The notes below the pieces were generated by a model. It saw only the letters and a program-made list of their open reading frames with translations, had not been told where the DNA came from and did not search any database. The position numbers were made by a program, and so were the translations under genes. A DNA stretch of 64,000 bases from Muribaculum sp. (GTDB lineage: Bacteria > Bacillota > Clostridia > Lachnospirales > Lachnospiraceae). This document shows, piece by piece, positions 7,201 through 15,627 of the stretch. Every line of letters begins with the position of its first letter. Positions within the stretch are counted from its first letter, which is position 1. Location: the NCBI GenBank assembly GCA_023663505.1, contig JAMPHH010000002.1, positions 62,001-126,000 on the forward strand, in the 5' to 3' direction.

Positions 7201-10200
7201 CGGAACATTCTCGGGCGAGAATGGCGGAATTATTAAAGCTTACAACAATCATATTGAAGGTGCGCAAGCCTTTGTTCCATATAGCAGCAATCCGACCGAT
7301 TTTGATGCGTATGTTGTAGAGAATGCGAGCGATACGGTGCCGGAGAGTGTGAAGGCAAAGGCTGGCGGTACATCTTACAATAATTTTGATACTGCGAGCA
7401 CTATGTATTCCTATGAGGCTGACATGCCGGAAGAAGCAAGGGAGAAGGTTGTCAGCAATGCAGGACGTCTGAATGGCGGAGATTTGCAGTTCATATTCGA
7501 TAATACAAAAGAGGATAAGAATTATGGAGTAATCACCGAGCTAAAGGATAAGGTTGTAAAGTACACGTCCAGTGTAGTGGCTATCGGCGGCAAGGTGAAA
7601 GGTGATCCCGAGGTTGTAGAAATGCCGGGTGGCGGTTCAACGAATGCACCGACTTACACTCCGAAGAATGTCACTGAGCCGGAAGCGAATCCGACTTCAC
7701 GGCAGGTTCCGAAGAACACGGAGATTAAATTGAGCTGCGCGACGCCGGGGGCTTCCATTTATTACACGTTAGATGGAAGCATACCGACAGCCTCCAGTCT
7801 GCCTTATACAGAAGCGATTGTAATCACGGGACCAACGACGGTGAGGGCGATTGCAATATATGGCGGCGAACAGAGTGACGTCAAATCTTTTTATTACACC
7901 GTGATAGGCGAGGGAACGGAAGTGAATCCCGGTTCCGGTGTAGGTGGTGACAAGGAATTTGAGACCAAGATTTATATGTTCAATCCGGAAGCAGACGAGA
8001 TGGCAGCAGATGTGTTGTCGGCAGATGTTACCAGTTATGGTACTGACGGGTATTTTACAATAGACAATACTGAGCAAAAAGCTAAGATTTCACTGATAAG
8101 TACCAGCACCCCTCCTAAACCCAAAGCTGCTCCTGCGGACACCCATGGAGGTCAAGAAGAATATTTGCTTCGTTTTTCGTTTGGGGCTAAAACGACTAAG
8201 GATTCCAAGCAGGCGATACGTTTTACTAACGAGTATGCGGCGAGGGTATATATAGGCGCATATGTCTCAAATGATGATGCGAAGGCGGGCAAAACAAAGA
8301 TATATCTTGATACGGATGAAAATGCAACGGATCCCTGCGTAAATGCTTCCACAGAGTATGCTTTTGAAGTTGAGGCAGGGGAACATGTGATTTATGCCAA
8401 GGATGATGGTACTGCCTACATCCTCTATGTTGTAGTGGAGGAGCAAGTGCCCGTTGCAACCAATCCTCCCGCCGGCACGGTGGCGGCTCCCGAGGCTAAC
8501 CAACCCTCTGGCGATGTTCCCAAGGGGACGAAGGTTGAATTGAGTGCGGCTACGGGCGCAAAGATTTACTATACCTTGAATGGGGACGATCCCACGACTA
8601 CCGTTTCGGACACCAACAAAGAGTACACGGGAACAGCGATCGACCTTGGCAACGACTTGAAGAAGGTAACGCTCAAGGCGATTGCTGTATTGGACGGCAA
8701 GACGAGTGATGTTGCAACCTATGAATATCAGATTACAGACCAGTATGTTATTACGATTGACAGACTGGATGGCACGACGCCTAAGGAGACGGTAATCGTG
8801 GCAGGCACGGCGTTGACCGAGACCGATCTTCCTTCCACACTGACGAGAGAAGGCTACACCTTCCAAGGTTGGGTAGATGAAGAAAACAATGCCATTACCG
8901 TGCCTTACACGCCTTCCAAGAGCATGACTATCAAGGCAAAGTGGCAGAGCAGTACCACGAATCAGGAGATAGGGCTGCATGTCAAGTTGGCAGCGCCCAA
9001 TGCGACCTATGTTTATACCGGAAGCGCTATCAAGCCCGCCATCATCGTGACCAACAATGGCGATCAGTTGATAGAGGGTGTGGATTACACCGTAAAATAC
9101 AGCAACAACGTCAAGGCGTGCGAGTGGGACGCGAACGGATCCGCACCCAAGAACGCACCCAAGATTACCGTAACCGGAAAGGGCAACCTCACCAGCAGCA
9201 CGTTCACCAACTTCAGCATCGCAAAGAAGAATATCGGTGAAACGGACACAGCCGGCGGCACTGCTTCCGTGAAGGCGGGCGCGGTCACGGTGGCGAAGAA
9301 CTCCAAGGCGACGCCGATTCTGGTATACAATGGCATGAAGCTCGGGGCAAAGGATTATACCTATAAGGATCCCGCGCAGAAGAACCAGAAGTTTGGTGAC
9401 GCATCCAAGGAGGAAGCCGAGACCTTTGAGATTGAACTGGAAGGGAACGGCAACTACACGGGAAGCCGTAAGGTAACCGTCAAGGCGGTGAAGAAGGATG
9501 ACCTGAAGACCTTCACTGTAACCGTGAGCAAAGTGGATTTGATTTACAACGGTAAGTCCCAGCTGCTTCCGGAAGATGCTATTACAGTACAGGACAAGAA
9601 GACCAAAGAAACGCTGAAAAATGATAACGATCACACCTATTACGAGGTCGTATACGGTGGTGACACCACCAATGCGGGAACCGTGAAATTCAGTGTGATA
9701 GGAATGGGCGACTACACCGGGACCGTAAGCAAGAGCTATACCATCAAGCCGCTGAAGGACAACACCAAGTTCTACGTGGATCAGGCAAGCATAAAGACAA
9801 GCTACGATTACAACAGCGCGGGCGTGACACTGGGCAATGACCTTAAGGTGTACTACGGCAAAGACGTAAGCGGGACTAAGCTGCAGGAGGGCTCCGATTA
9901 CAAGGTGACCTACAGCAGCAACAAGAAGGTCGGCAAGGGAAAATACACCATCACGTTCCTTGGCAACTTCAAGGGAAGCAAGACAACAGGGGAATTCACG
10001 ATTGATGCTGCGTCCTTGAAAAAGAGCGGCGCGAAAGTGGAGTCGGCAGACAAGGTGTTCAAGAAAGCGGGTATCTACAAATCCGCACCCATAGTGACCA
10101 TCAACGGCGTTGCGTTGAAAGCGTCCGACTACAAGGTGGAGTATTATATTGTAAACGCGGACAACAGCGAGACCCTGATGGGAGGCAAGAACAAGGTGAC

Positions 10201-10639
10201 TGCCGCCGACACCACCATCAAGGTGAAGGTGACCGGAAAGGGCAGCTACAAGACCGGGGACGAGGACAGCGTGACCGGAACCTACATGGTATGCGACAAG
10301 GGTACCAAGACGGATCTCTCCAGTGCGAAGGTGACTTTCTATGAGAAGAACGCGGACGGCACAAAGGGCGCGAAGGTGACCAAGCTTGACTACACTGGCA
10401 GAACGGTTGAACCTTATGTGGAAGTGACCGTCAAGGGCAAGTCAGATCCGCTGACGCCGAATGTGGACTACACGGTGCGTTTTGTCAACAACAAGAACAA
10501 AGGAAAGGCGACGGCGATCATCACGGCGAAGGGAGATTCCGGGTACGTGGGTTGCAAGACAGCCAAGTTCAGCATCGTTGCAAAGAACCTGAAGCAGACG
10601 AATCTGCTGAGTAATTTGTTCAAGATATTTGGAATGTAA
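4202..10639 (+). CDS. Secreted multidomain pectate lyase (PL1-like)
   Basis: A giant secreted enzyme (2145 aa). A signal peptide (MGKRIKIAIARMMAVLMVM..., cut near VAKAG) is followed by three chitobiase-C-terminal-like domains (about 188-268, 276-360, 362-448), each with IYYT-DG-PT and IKAIA motifs, and a linker domain. The parallel beta-helix of a PL1 pectate lyase spans about 712-1130. It shows the family signatures DGSIDIKGDSKYCTFSYNHF and RHPRIR with candidate catalytic R942. Two more chitobiase-like domains (about 1156-1234, 1428-1511), one InlB/Flg_new repeat (about 1516-1581, REGYTFQGW) and at least four C-terminal Ig-like repeats with DYTV-Y-NN motifs follow. No LPXTG anchor is seen. 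PL1 enzymes cleave polygalacturonate by beta-elimination. The ATG at 4202 has GAGGG four bases upstream; the longer in-frame start (4058) would translate the leader repeat. It has its own promoter and terminator, so it is monocistronic. Confidence 0.85.
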   Translation: MGKRIKIAIARMMAVLMVMTLIPLDMLAPARVAKAGTPEKKEHDFSDGIVSDSTFTINGSAASSSKLIKNVSYDGKSYTGALKMESSTTVSFTTKTSEAKLEMLIYIPSNGKIDVDGTVISDFSKYENLPTTDEFTCATVYWIELPLGKGIDGEATDDTGYSHLVKRKSGESQLFYIAVTEGPVKETVKAPTADLTDQEVIQGTELALKCATDGASIYYTLDGSVPTDASTLYEKPILLDTLGDITIKAIAIKGTGDDAILSSVATFTYTVIKETILAPTADPADGAKVEKTQKITLKPKTEGATIYYTTDGTTPTKDSTEYTEPFSVGSEEGLKTFTVKAIAIKGENSSDVATFTYTITGAKLATPTATPDAGSVVKGTKVSLACADSGLGGVTLYYTVDGSEPDSTDSTKTEYTAPISITKDTTIKVIAVSENNADSDIATFEYTIKKPTLKPATDSVSSSIVSGVDLKGDITFTNGTEEIFNIEVKAEKVTTPSDDVKAAAENLKENGGEIIYYDITLVNKDNPSDTVKVVKGETGADGIAPAISITMPYTIATSSDVGSLNNIIVLHGTEQIEVKNGNTGFTFTADSFSPYTVIVNPKADGAELVNIYEYAGYEEGAYAEWKPVEGADGYMAYVAPANGKWTRIDNELIRQYADYWRVDTVGLAKGNYFIKIDAVTLSDDKNTATVIASNTTEVLKVTNYDRSGFAFSEASTHKTGSGAYNDDGTLKDGAKVLYVTNENFMNVSVTVKDKNNKDVTFTGVPAIVDSSGVAKTSPNTPIDIRIIGTIDTDGFPKSSWTSSSEGLQIKGSNAYTNKLLTIEGIGEDATINGFGFLIRNGGNVELRNFAVMNFNDDGISLDTANCNIWVHDLDIYYGNPGEDADQAKGDGSIDIKGDSKYCTFSYNHFWDSGKCSLCGMKSETGPNYITYHHNWFDHSDSRHPRIRTMSVHVYNNYFDGNSKYGVGVTTGGSAFVEGNYFRNCANPMLISKQGTDAKGAGTFSGENGGIIKAYNNHIEGAQAFVPYSSNPTDFDAYVVENASDTVPESVKAKAGGTSYNNFDTASTMYSYEADMPEEAREKVVSNAGRLNGGDLQFIFDNTKEDKNYGVITELKDKVVKYTSSVVAIGGKVKGDPEVVEMPGGGSTNAPTYTPKNVTEPEANPTSRQVPKNTEIKLSCATPGASIYYTLDGSIPTASSLPYTEAIVITGPTTVRAIAIYGGEQSDVKSFYYTVIGEGTEVNPGSGVGGDKEFETKIYMFNPEADEMAADVLSADVTSYGTDGYFTIDNTEQKAKISLISTSTPPKPKAAPADTHGGQEEYLLRFSFGAKTTKDSKQAIRFTNEYAARVYIGAYVSNDDAKAGKTKIYLDTDENATDPCVNASTEYAFEVEAGEHVIYAKDDGTAYILYVVVEEQVPVATNPPAGTVAAPEANQPSGDVPKGTKVELSAATGAKIYYTLNGDDPTTTVSDTNKEYTGTAIDLGNDLKKVTLKAIAVLDGKTSDVATYEYQITDQYVITIDRLDGTTPKETVIVAGTALTETDLPSTLTREGYTFQGWVDEENNAITVPYTPSKSMTIKAKWQSSTTNQEIGLHVKLAAPNATYVYTGSAIKPAIIVTNNGDQLIEGVDYTVKYSNNVKACEWDANGSAPKNAPKITVTGKGNLTSSTFTNFSIAKKNIGETDTAGGTASVKAGAVTVAKNSKATPILVYNGMKLGAKDYTYKDPAQKNQKFGDASKEEAETFEIELEGNGNYTGSRKVTVKAVKKDDLKTFTVTVSKVDLIYNGKSQLLPEDAITVQDKKTKETLKNDNDHTYYEVVYGGDTTNAGTVKFSVIGMGDYTGTVSKSYTIKPLKDNTKFYVDQASIKTSYDYNSAGVTLGNDLKVYYGKDVSGTKLQEGSDYKVTYSSNKKVGKGKYTITFLGNFKGSKTTGEFTIDAASLKKSGAKVESADKVFKKAGIYKSAPIVTINGVALKASDYKVEYYIVNADNSETLMGGKNKVTAADTTIKVKVTGKGSYKTGDEDSVTGTYMVCDKGTKTDLSSAKVTFYEKNADGTKGAKVTKLDYTGRTVEPYVEVTVKGKSDPLTPNVDYTVRFVNNKNKGKATAIITAKGDSGYVGCKTAKFSIVAKNLKQTNLLSNLFKIFGM

Positions 10640-10663
10640 AGACATGTAAGCAGTAAACAGGAG

Positions 10664-10698
10664 CCGGGAATCTGAAATGGATTCCCGGTCTTCTTTTT
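10664..10698 (+). terminator. Terminator after the pectate lyase gene
   Basis: CCGGGAATC (10664-10672) pairs with GATTCCCGG (10680-10688), followed by TCTTCTTTTT. Confidence 0.9.
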
Positions 10699-10709
10699 AC
10701 TTTGAACAT

Positions 10710-10738
10710 TTGATAATTGCCTTTTTGCTCGCTATAGA
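10710..10738 (+). promoter_or_regulatory. Promoter of the AT-rich HD-hydrolase island
   Basis: TTGATA (10710-10715), 17-base spacer, TATAGA (10733-10738, extended to TATAGAAT). Confidence 0.6.
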
Positions 10739-10897
10739 ATTTTTTGGGAGATTAGGCTTGTTTATTTGGGAATATTCTGTTAATATGGTCATATACTACT
10801 TAGCAGATAAGGAGTCGATGCCTTTTACGAAATGCATGTCTTACTTTTGCGAAAAGAAATTGATTCCTAATATACAGTTTGATACTGGAGGTATATT

Positions 10898-11254
10898 ATG
10901 GTTACGTTTGTGGGAGCAGAGTATATTATTGCCAACTCGTTAATTGCCCTAAAAAAAAGACAAAACAGGTCAACTATTTCTTTTAGTGAATTGAGCGATT
11001 TGGGTATTTTTATACAGAAAATGTCAATTGAGAAAGATTTAGACGCGGTATTTTTGACTTCTCAAGATCAGTATACCTCAGCATTGTTTGATTTTTCTGA
11101 TTATTTCGATTACAATGAAGTAGAACAAACGATCTGTATTAAACAAACAAAACAAGTTGCTGATTTGGCAAGTAGATTTGTAGGTTATTTGCCATGGGAA
11201 GTTTTAGCTTTTTTAGTGGAAACGACTAACGATTTTGCTCAGAGAACAGCATAG
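10898..11254 (+). CDS. Small protein of unknown function, paired with HD hydrolase
   Basis: A 118-aa acidic protein with no transmembrane segment or signal peptide and no motif I recognise. The middle is rich in F, D and Y (about residues 60-80), and the C-terminal half is likely helical (VADLASRFVGYLPWEVLAFLVE). GGAGG lies six bases before the ATG. It is AT-rich, as is the gene 16 bases downstream, which encodes an HD-domain phosphohydrolase; the two share one promoter, so they probably work together. A regulatory partner or antitoxin role is possible but is only inference from the pairing. Confidence 0.6.
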   Translation: MVTFVGAEYIIANSLIALKKRQNRSTISFSELSDLGIFIQKMSIEKDLDAVFLTSQDQYTSALFDFSDYFDYNEVEQTICIKQTKQVADLASRFVGYLPWEVLAFLVETTNDFAQRTA

Positions 11255-11270
11255 GTTATGAGGTGGTCTG

Positions 11271-12891
11271 GTGAAACAGATTAAAGATCCTGTATATGGT
11301 TATGTTGATATAGAAGATTTGTACATAAAATTAATAGACACGCCAGAGTTTCAGCGATTGAGAAATGTAATTCAAACAAGCTATCAGGCACTATATCCGT
11401 CCGCACTTCATAATCGCTTTGTTCATTCAATTGGTGTTTTTCATTTAGGGAAAAAGACCTTCAGATGCTTTAGAGAAAATGTAAAAAAAGAATTTCCTGA
11501 CTATTATGGAGGAGATTGGGGAAAACTAGAAACTACTTTTTTGGTTGCTTGTCTTTTGCATGATATTGGACATTCCCCCTTTTCACATACAGGAGAAAGT
11601 TTTTATAAAAACGATTTTAAAGCGGAAATAGCAGAGTTGTTATTGGATGAAGGATTAAAGAAAGATATTCAAAATGGAACGGGAAAACCCCATGAGGCCA
11701 TGAGTGCCATAGTGGGGTTAAAATTGCTAAGGAAATTGGGATTATCTGACAAAATCTATGAAGATATATTTGTAAGAGCGATTATAGGTGCAAAATATAC
11801 TTCAGAGGATAAGTTAATCGAAAATATAGTTATTGGAATGCTTAATGGGACTTTGATTGATGTTGACAAGTTGGACTACCTTATTAGGGATGGGTATGTT
11901 ACAGGGTTCAGCACAATGGCATTGGATATTTGCAGGGTATACAATAGTTGATTATACAGATCCTTCGGCATCCGTCCATCGAGTTGCGGCATATAAAAGA
12001 GGGGCGTTAAGCGTTATAGAAAACGTTACCTTTGCTAATGATCTTGAACGGCATTGGATACAAGATCACCCAACAATTCTATACGATGCCAAGTTGGTTG
12101 ATTTGGCTATTGCAAACTATAATAGCTTTATGAAAGATAAATATAGAGATGTTTTGACTGAAAAAACAGTGTTTACCCAGAAGGCGCTTTCTTATGAGGG
12201 TTATCTTGATCAGCATGTACCATTAAGTTTATTGTCGGATGATGATATTCTTGCGTTTTTGAAAAATGAGATGCATTCTTCAAAAGAAGTGAAAGAAGTG
12301 AGGGAACAATATTTTGTAAGAGATAAAAGATTAAAACCATTATGGAAAAGCGAAGCGGAATTTCGTCAACTTGAATCGGATTTGATAGGATTAGGAATCA
12401 GAAGATCTTTTAAGGCTACATTAAAAGCTATTTCAAAAACAATATTTTTCATAAATGATGATGAAATGGAAAGGGCTAATATACAAGAAAAACTAATGGA
12501 AGATGCACTAGTTTCTGATAATGAGGTTTTGAGCGAAGCAGCAAAAACTTCAGTATCTGCTCAAAAGGCTATAATTCAAACATTTTCCATTTTCAAACGA
12601 TTTAGTGAAGAAAAAGGCTTGAATAATGTTTTTGCATTTGTCTTTGTGGAGCGTCACTATGAAAGCAACTACTCAAAATTGCAAAATAGTGATATTTATA
12701 TAGAATTTGCACCACAAAGAGTTATACCATTGAGAGAAGCATTAGCTGTTACCGCAATTCCTCCTAGCGATGATGAAAGAATAGGATACTATTACATATT
12801 TTCTTCTAAAGAAAATATAGAAAAAATGAAAGCTGAAGGGTTAGATTTAGGACAGGAAATCTTGAAATATGTTGCACATAATTGGGAGTAA
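11271..12891 (+). pseudogene. HD-domain phosphohydrolase (dNTPase/SAMHD1-like), frameshifted
   Basis: Two overlapping frames make one protein of about 539 aa. The first part (11271-11951, GTG start with GAGGTGG upstream) has the HD superfamily metal site: FVHSIG (H52), then LLHDIGHSPFSH (H97, D98), then a downstream acidic motif in IDVDKLDYLIRDGYVTG. This matches COG1078-type deoxynucleotide triphosphohydrolase relatives of SAMHD1. The frame shifts near 11935-11937 (GGG): removing one G gives CRYTIVDY and joins smoothly into the remainder, which runs to 12891 and holds the helical C-terminal half. So a one-base insertion, or a sequencing error, splits the gene. No slippery heptamer is obvious. 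Family members hydrolyse dNTPs, and some act in phage defence. AT-rich and probably acquired. Confidence 0.75.
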
Positions 12892-12894
12892 TCA

Positions 12895-12926
12895 ATGGAG
12901 GAGAATCATTTAGGGTTCTCCTTCAT
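12895..12926 (+). terminator. Terminator after the HD-hydrolase gene
   Basis: GGAGAA and TTCTCC pair around a 10-base loop, a few bases after the stop, followed by TTCATT. The T run is weak. Confidence 0.6.
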
Positions 12927-12931
12927 TAATA

Positions 12932-13020
12932 GTGCGCCCGACGGCGCACGCTTCTAACAGGTGAAAACTAGGGAACCGCCGTGTACCGAACGGTATGCAC
13001 GGTGGTGTAAGAGGAGATCT
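12932..13020 (+). mobile_element. Group II intron remnant (5' end joined to domain V)
   Basis: It begins with GTGCGCCC and a GTGCGCC/GGCGCAC stem, followed by AGGTGAAAACTA, resembling the 5' start of bacterial group II introns. It passes directly to a domain V-like hairpin: ACCGCCGTG (12975-12983), a four-base tip within ACCGAACGGT, and CACGGTGGT (12998-13006). A GTAAGAGG tail follows. Almost all of the ribozyme and any reverse transcriptase are gone. The match to domain V is by recognition of its typical sequence, not by a covariance search. Confidence 0.55.
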
Positions 13021-13031
13021 ATAAAATACGC

Positions 13032-13060
13032 TTGACTTGCGGGGCGTACTTAGATATTAT
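13032..13060 (+). promoter_or_regulatory. Promoter of the lar cluster
   Basis: TTGACT (13032-13037), 17-base spacer, TATTAT (13055-13060). Confidence 0.6.
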
Positions 13061-13178
13061 GAGGTGAGATTAGGTTGTGCGGACGGAAGGCGGAATCCAT
13101 AGATGGAAACAGGAATTTGTGGATTGGATGTTTGATTTGGATTAGATACTTATTTTGGATTGGACGGAGGCGGATGGA

Positions 13179-13934
13179 TTGGAGCAGGAGAGGATCAGGG
13201 AATTGCTCGAGGGGGTTCAGGCGGGGCGGATCGACGTGGAGGAGGCTGTGCTGAGACTGCGGGAGGCTCCTTATGTGGATTTGGACTTTGCGAAGCTGGA
13301 TACCCACAGGAAGCTTCGGCAGGGAGTGTCGGAGGTAATCTATGGGGCGGGCAAGACCGGAGAGCAGATTCTGGCGATTGCCCGGAAATTGTTGGAGTCC
13401 GGGGAAAAGACTGTTCTGATCACGAGGATGACCGGGGAGAAGGCGGAGTATGTGACGAAGGCGTTGGGAGAGCGGATTGCCGTTTACGAGCCGCTTTCGG
13501 GAATCTGTATCGCGGGGGAGCTTCCGGAGGTCACGGGTCGCGGGACGATCGTGGTGGCGACAGGAGGTACAAGCGATCTTCCGGTGGCGGAGGAGGCTGC
13601 GCTGACTGCCATAGCGCTTGGAAACGAGGTGGTTCGGGTGTATGATGTGGGTGTTGCGGGGCTTCACCGACTGTTCGGGTATCTGGATGACCTGATGAGC
13701 GCGAGGGTGATTATCGCCGTTGCGGGCATGGAAGGGGCGCTCGCCAGTGTGATCGGGGGATTGGTGTCCTGTCCGGTGTTAGCGGTGCCTACCAGTGTGG
13801 GGTATGGGGCTAATTTCGGCGGGCTTTCCGCGCTTTTGTCCATGCTGAATTCCTGTGCAAGCGGGGTGAGCGTGGTCAATATCGACAATGGCTTTGGCGC
13901 AGGGTATCAGGCAAGTCTGATCAATCATATTTAA
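13179..13934 (+). CDS. larB: Nickel-pincer cofactor synthase LarB
   Basis: LarB carboxylates nicotinic acid adenine dinucleotide at C5 and hydrolyses it, the first step to the nickel-pincer nucleotide cofactor of lactate racemase and related enzymes. The protein (251 aa from this start) has the N-terminal YVDLDFAKLDTHRKLRQG, GVSEVIYGAGKT and the AIR-carboxylase-like C-terminal half with GMEGALASVIGGLV, PTSVGYGANFGGL and NIDNGFGAGYQA. I chose TTG at 13179 because GGAGG lies eight bases before it; an in-frame TTG at 13155 has no ribosome binding site. larC follows after 27 bases and larE further on, which makes the pathway assignment firm. Confidence 0.9.
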   Translation: MEQERIRELLEGVQAGRIDVEEAVLRLREAPYVDLDFAKLDTHRKLRQGVSEVIYGAGKTGEQILAIARKLLESGEKTVLITRMTGEKAEYVTKALGERIAVYEPLSGICIAGELPEVTGRGTIVVATGGTSDLPVAEEAALTAIALGNEVVRVYDVGVAGLHRLFGYLDDLMSARVIIAVAGMEGALASVIGGLVSCPVLAVPTSVGYGANFGGLSALLSMLNSCASGVSVVNIDNGFGAGYQASLINHI

Positions 13935-13961
13935 GTTTAAGGCTGTCGGGGAGAGGCGGAT

Positions 13962-15329
13962 GTGAGAATTTTGTATTTGGACTGCGGCATGGGGGCGGCA
14001 GGGGATATGCTGATGGGAGCGTTGGCTTCCCTGCTCTCTGAGGAGGAACAGCGGGATTTCGTGGAGGAATTGAATGGGATTGGGATTCCGCATGTTCAGG
14101 TGTTCATGCAGGACGATAAGAAATGCGGAGTGACAGGAAAGCATATGCGTGTTATGATAGATGGTGTGGAGGAAGGCGTGGGACATGGACACGGGGCTGA
14201 ACAGGAAGCCAAATGTGGTCATGAGCACGCAATCAGTCATAGTCATGAGAATGGGCACGGTTATGACCACGACCATGAACACAGCCATGACCACGACCAT
14301 GAACACAGCCATGACCACGACCATGAACACAGCCATGACCACGACCATGAACACAGCCATGACCATGCTCACAGTCATACGCATGCTTCCATGCATGATA
14401 TAAAATCTATTATCGGCAAGCTGACGGTCTCGGACAGGGTGAAGGAGGACGTGTTGGCTGTATACAGGCTGATAGCGGAGGCGGAGAGCCTTGTGCATGG
14501 AGAGTCTGTTTCGGAGATTCACTTTCATGAGGTGGGAATGATGGACGCCATAGCGGATATCGCGGGCTGTGCCATGCTGATGGAACGGCTTCGTGTGGAG
14601 AAGGTCATCGCGTCCGCGATCAACGTGGGCTTCGGGCATGTGAGGTGTGCGCATGGTATTCTGCCTGTTCCCGCACCTGCGACAGCAAATCTGTTAAAGG
14701 GCATTCCCTGCTATGCGGGGACTGTGGAGGGGGAGCTGTGCACGCCCACGGGGGCGGCGCTGCTTCGCCACTATTGTAGCGATTTTGGCAATATGCCGAT
14801 GATGCGAGTGGAGCGGGTCGGCTATGGGACAGGCAATAAGGATTTTGAGGCTGCCAATATGGTGCGGGCGATGTTGGGCGAGACGGCAGGCGGGCAGGAC
14901 AGGATCGTCGAGCTGCAATGCAATATGGATGATGTGACGGCGGAGGAGTTGGGCTATGCCATGGAGCTCCTGCGGGAAAAAGGGGCAAGAGATGTCTTTG
15001 CCACGGCAATCACCATGAAAAAGGGACGTCCCGGGACGCTGCTCACTGTCCTTTGTACGGAGGCGGACAAGGAGGAGTTGGCAGGGTTAATCTTCCGGCA
15101 CACCCCCACGATCGGCATTCGGGAATCCGTGAAGGGAAGAATGGTTTTGGAGAGGCGGCAGGAGACAGTGCATACTCCGTTTGGAGATGTTCGTGTCAAG
15201 GTGTCCGAGGGGTATGGAGTGAGCAAGCGCAAGGCAGAGTACGAGGACCTCAGGAAGCTTGCCGAGGACACGGGGCTCTCTATTCGAGAAATTAAGGAAA
15301 AGATTAAAGGAGTGGGAAAGCAGCCATAG
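13962..15329 (+). CDS. larC: Nickel insertion protein LarC
   Basis: LarC is the CTP-dependent cyclometallase that puts nickel into the pincer nucleotide. The GTG-started protein (455 aa) opens with ILYLDCGMGAAGDM, the family N-terminus, and contains SEIHFHEVGMMDAIADI, the LCTPTGAALL segment and the C-terminal LarC2 part. In some lactobacilli larC is split into larC1/larC2 and read by frameshifting; here it is one continuous frame. Residues about 70-145 are an insertion very rich in His, Asp and Glu (tandem HDHDHEHS), which probably stores or delivers nickel. It lies in a same-strand cluster with larB and larE. Confidence 0.9.
   Translation: MRILYLDCGMGAAGDMLMGALASLLSEEEQRDFVEELNGIGIPHVQVFMQDDKKCGVTGKHMRVMIDGVEEGVGHGHGAEQEAKCGHEHAISHSHENGHGYDHDHEHSHDHDHEHSHDHDHEHSHDHDHEHSHDHAHSHTHASMHDIKSIIGKLTVSDRVKEDVLAVYRLIAEAESLVHGESVSEIHFHEVGMMDAIADIAGCAMLMERLRVEKVIASAINVGFGHVRCAHGILPVPAPATANLLKGIPCYAGTVEGELCTPTGAALLRHYCSDFGNMPMMRVERVGYGTGNKDFEAANMVRAMLGETAGGQDRIVELQCNMDDVTAEELGYAMELLREKGARDVFATAITMKKGRPGTLLTVLCTEADKEELAGLIFRHTPTIGIRESVKGRMVLERRQETVHTPFGDVRVKVSEGYGVSKRKAEYEDLRKLAEDTGLSIREIKEKIKGVGKQP
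14264..14359 (+). repeat. 24-nt tandem repeat coding the LarC His-rich segment
   Basis: Four near-exact units of 24 bases (GACCACGACCATGAACACAG plus CCAT) encode DHDHEHSH. The unit length preserves frame, so copy number can vary without disrupting larC. Confidence 0.9.
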
Positions 15330-15627
15330 AAAGCAGGGCATCAATAAGGAACGGAGAAAGCATAACAAACGATGTGAAAACCTAGGGTGTGTAATAATAG
15401 TGATAGAAAACGCAGCAACTATAGGAAACCCTAGTATAGCATAATTAATAAGACTATATTTTGCTTGAAAATGCTGTTAAATACTGCATTTCTAAGGTGT
15501 AGTTATTTGGAAAATATTGTACTGGGGAGTGCAGTAGTAGGAAGTATAATAAATAGGAACTATAATCAAGCAGGAATTATAATAAGTAGGAACATAACGA
15601 GAAGTGCGATAACAATAGGGATTGGCG
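15330..15627 (+). other. AT-rich gap between larC and larE
   Basis: No gene seen. It has an inverted repeat CTAGGGT (15382-15388) / ACCCTAG (15428-15434) with a long loop, and degenerate repeats of TATAATAARTAGGAAC near 15550 and 15580. No convincing promoter or terminator; larE may be read through from larC. Confidence 0.4.

Noticed and set aside
8267..9634. 455-codon minus-strand frame
   Set aside because: It lies wholly opposite the repeated C-terminal part of the pectate lyase; its residue make-up (His, Arg, Leu rich) is that of an antisense shadow.
10677..10943. 88-codon open frame ahead of the small unknown gene
   Set aside because: It starts inside the terminator of the pectate lyase gene and upstream of the promoter at 10710-10738, has no ribosome binding site, and overlaps the better-supported gene at 10898.
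13779..14654. Minus-strand frame of 291 codons across larC
   Set aside because: Antisense of the His-rich repeats; gives VVVMAVFMV repeats that only mirror the larC array.
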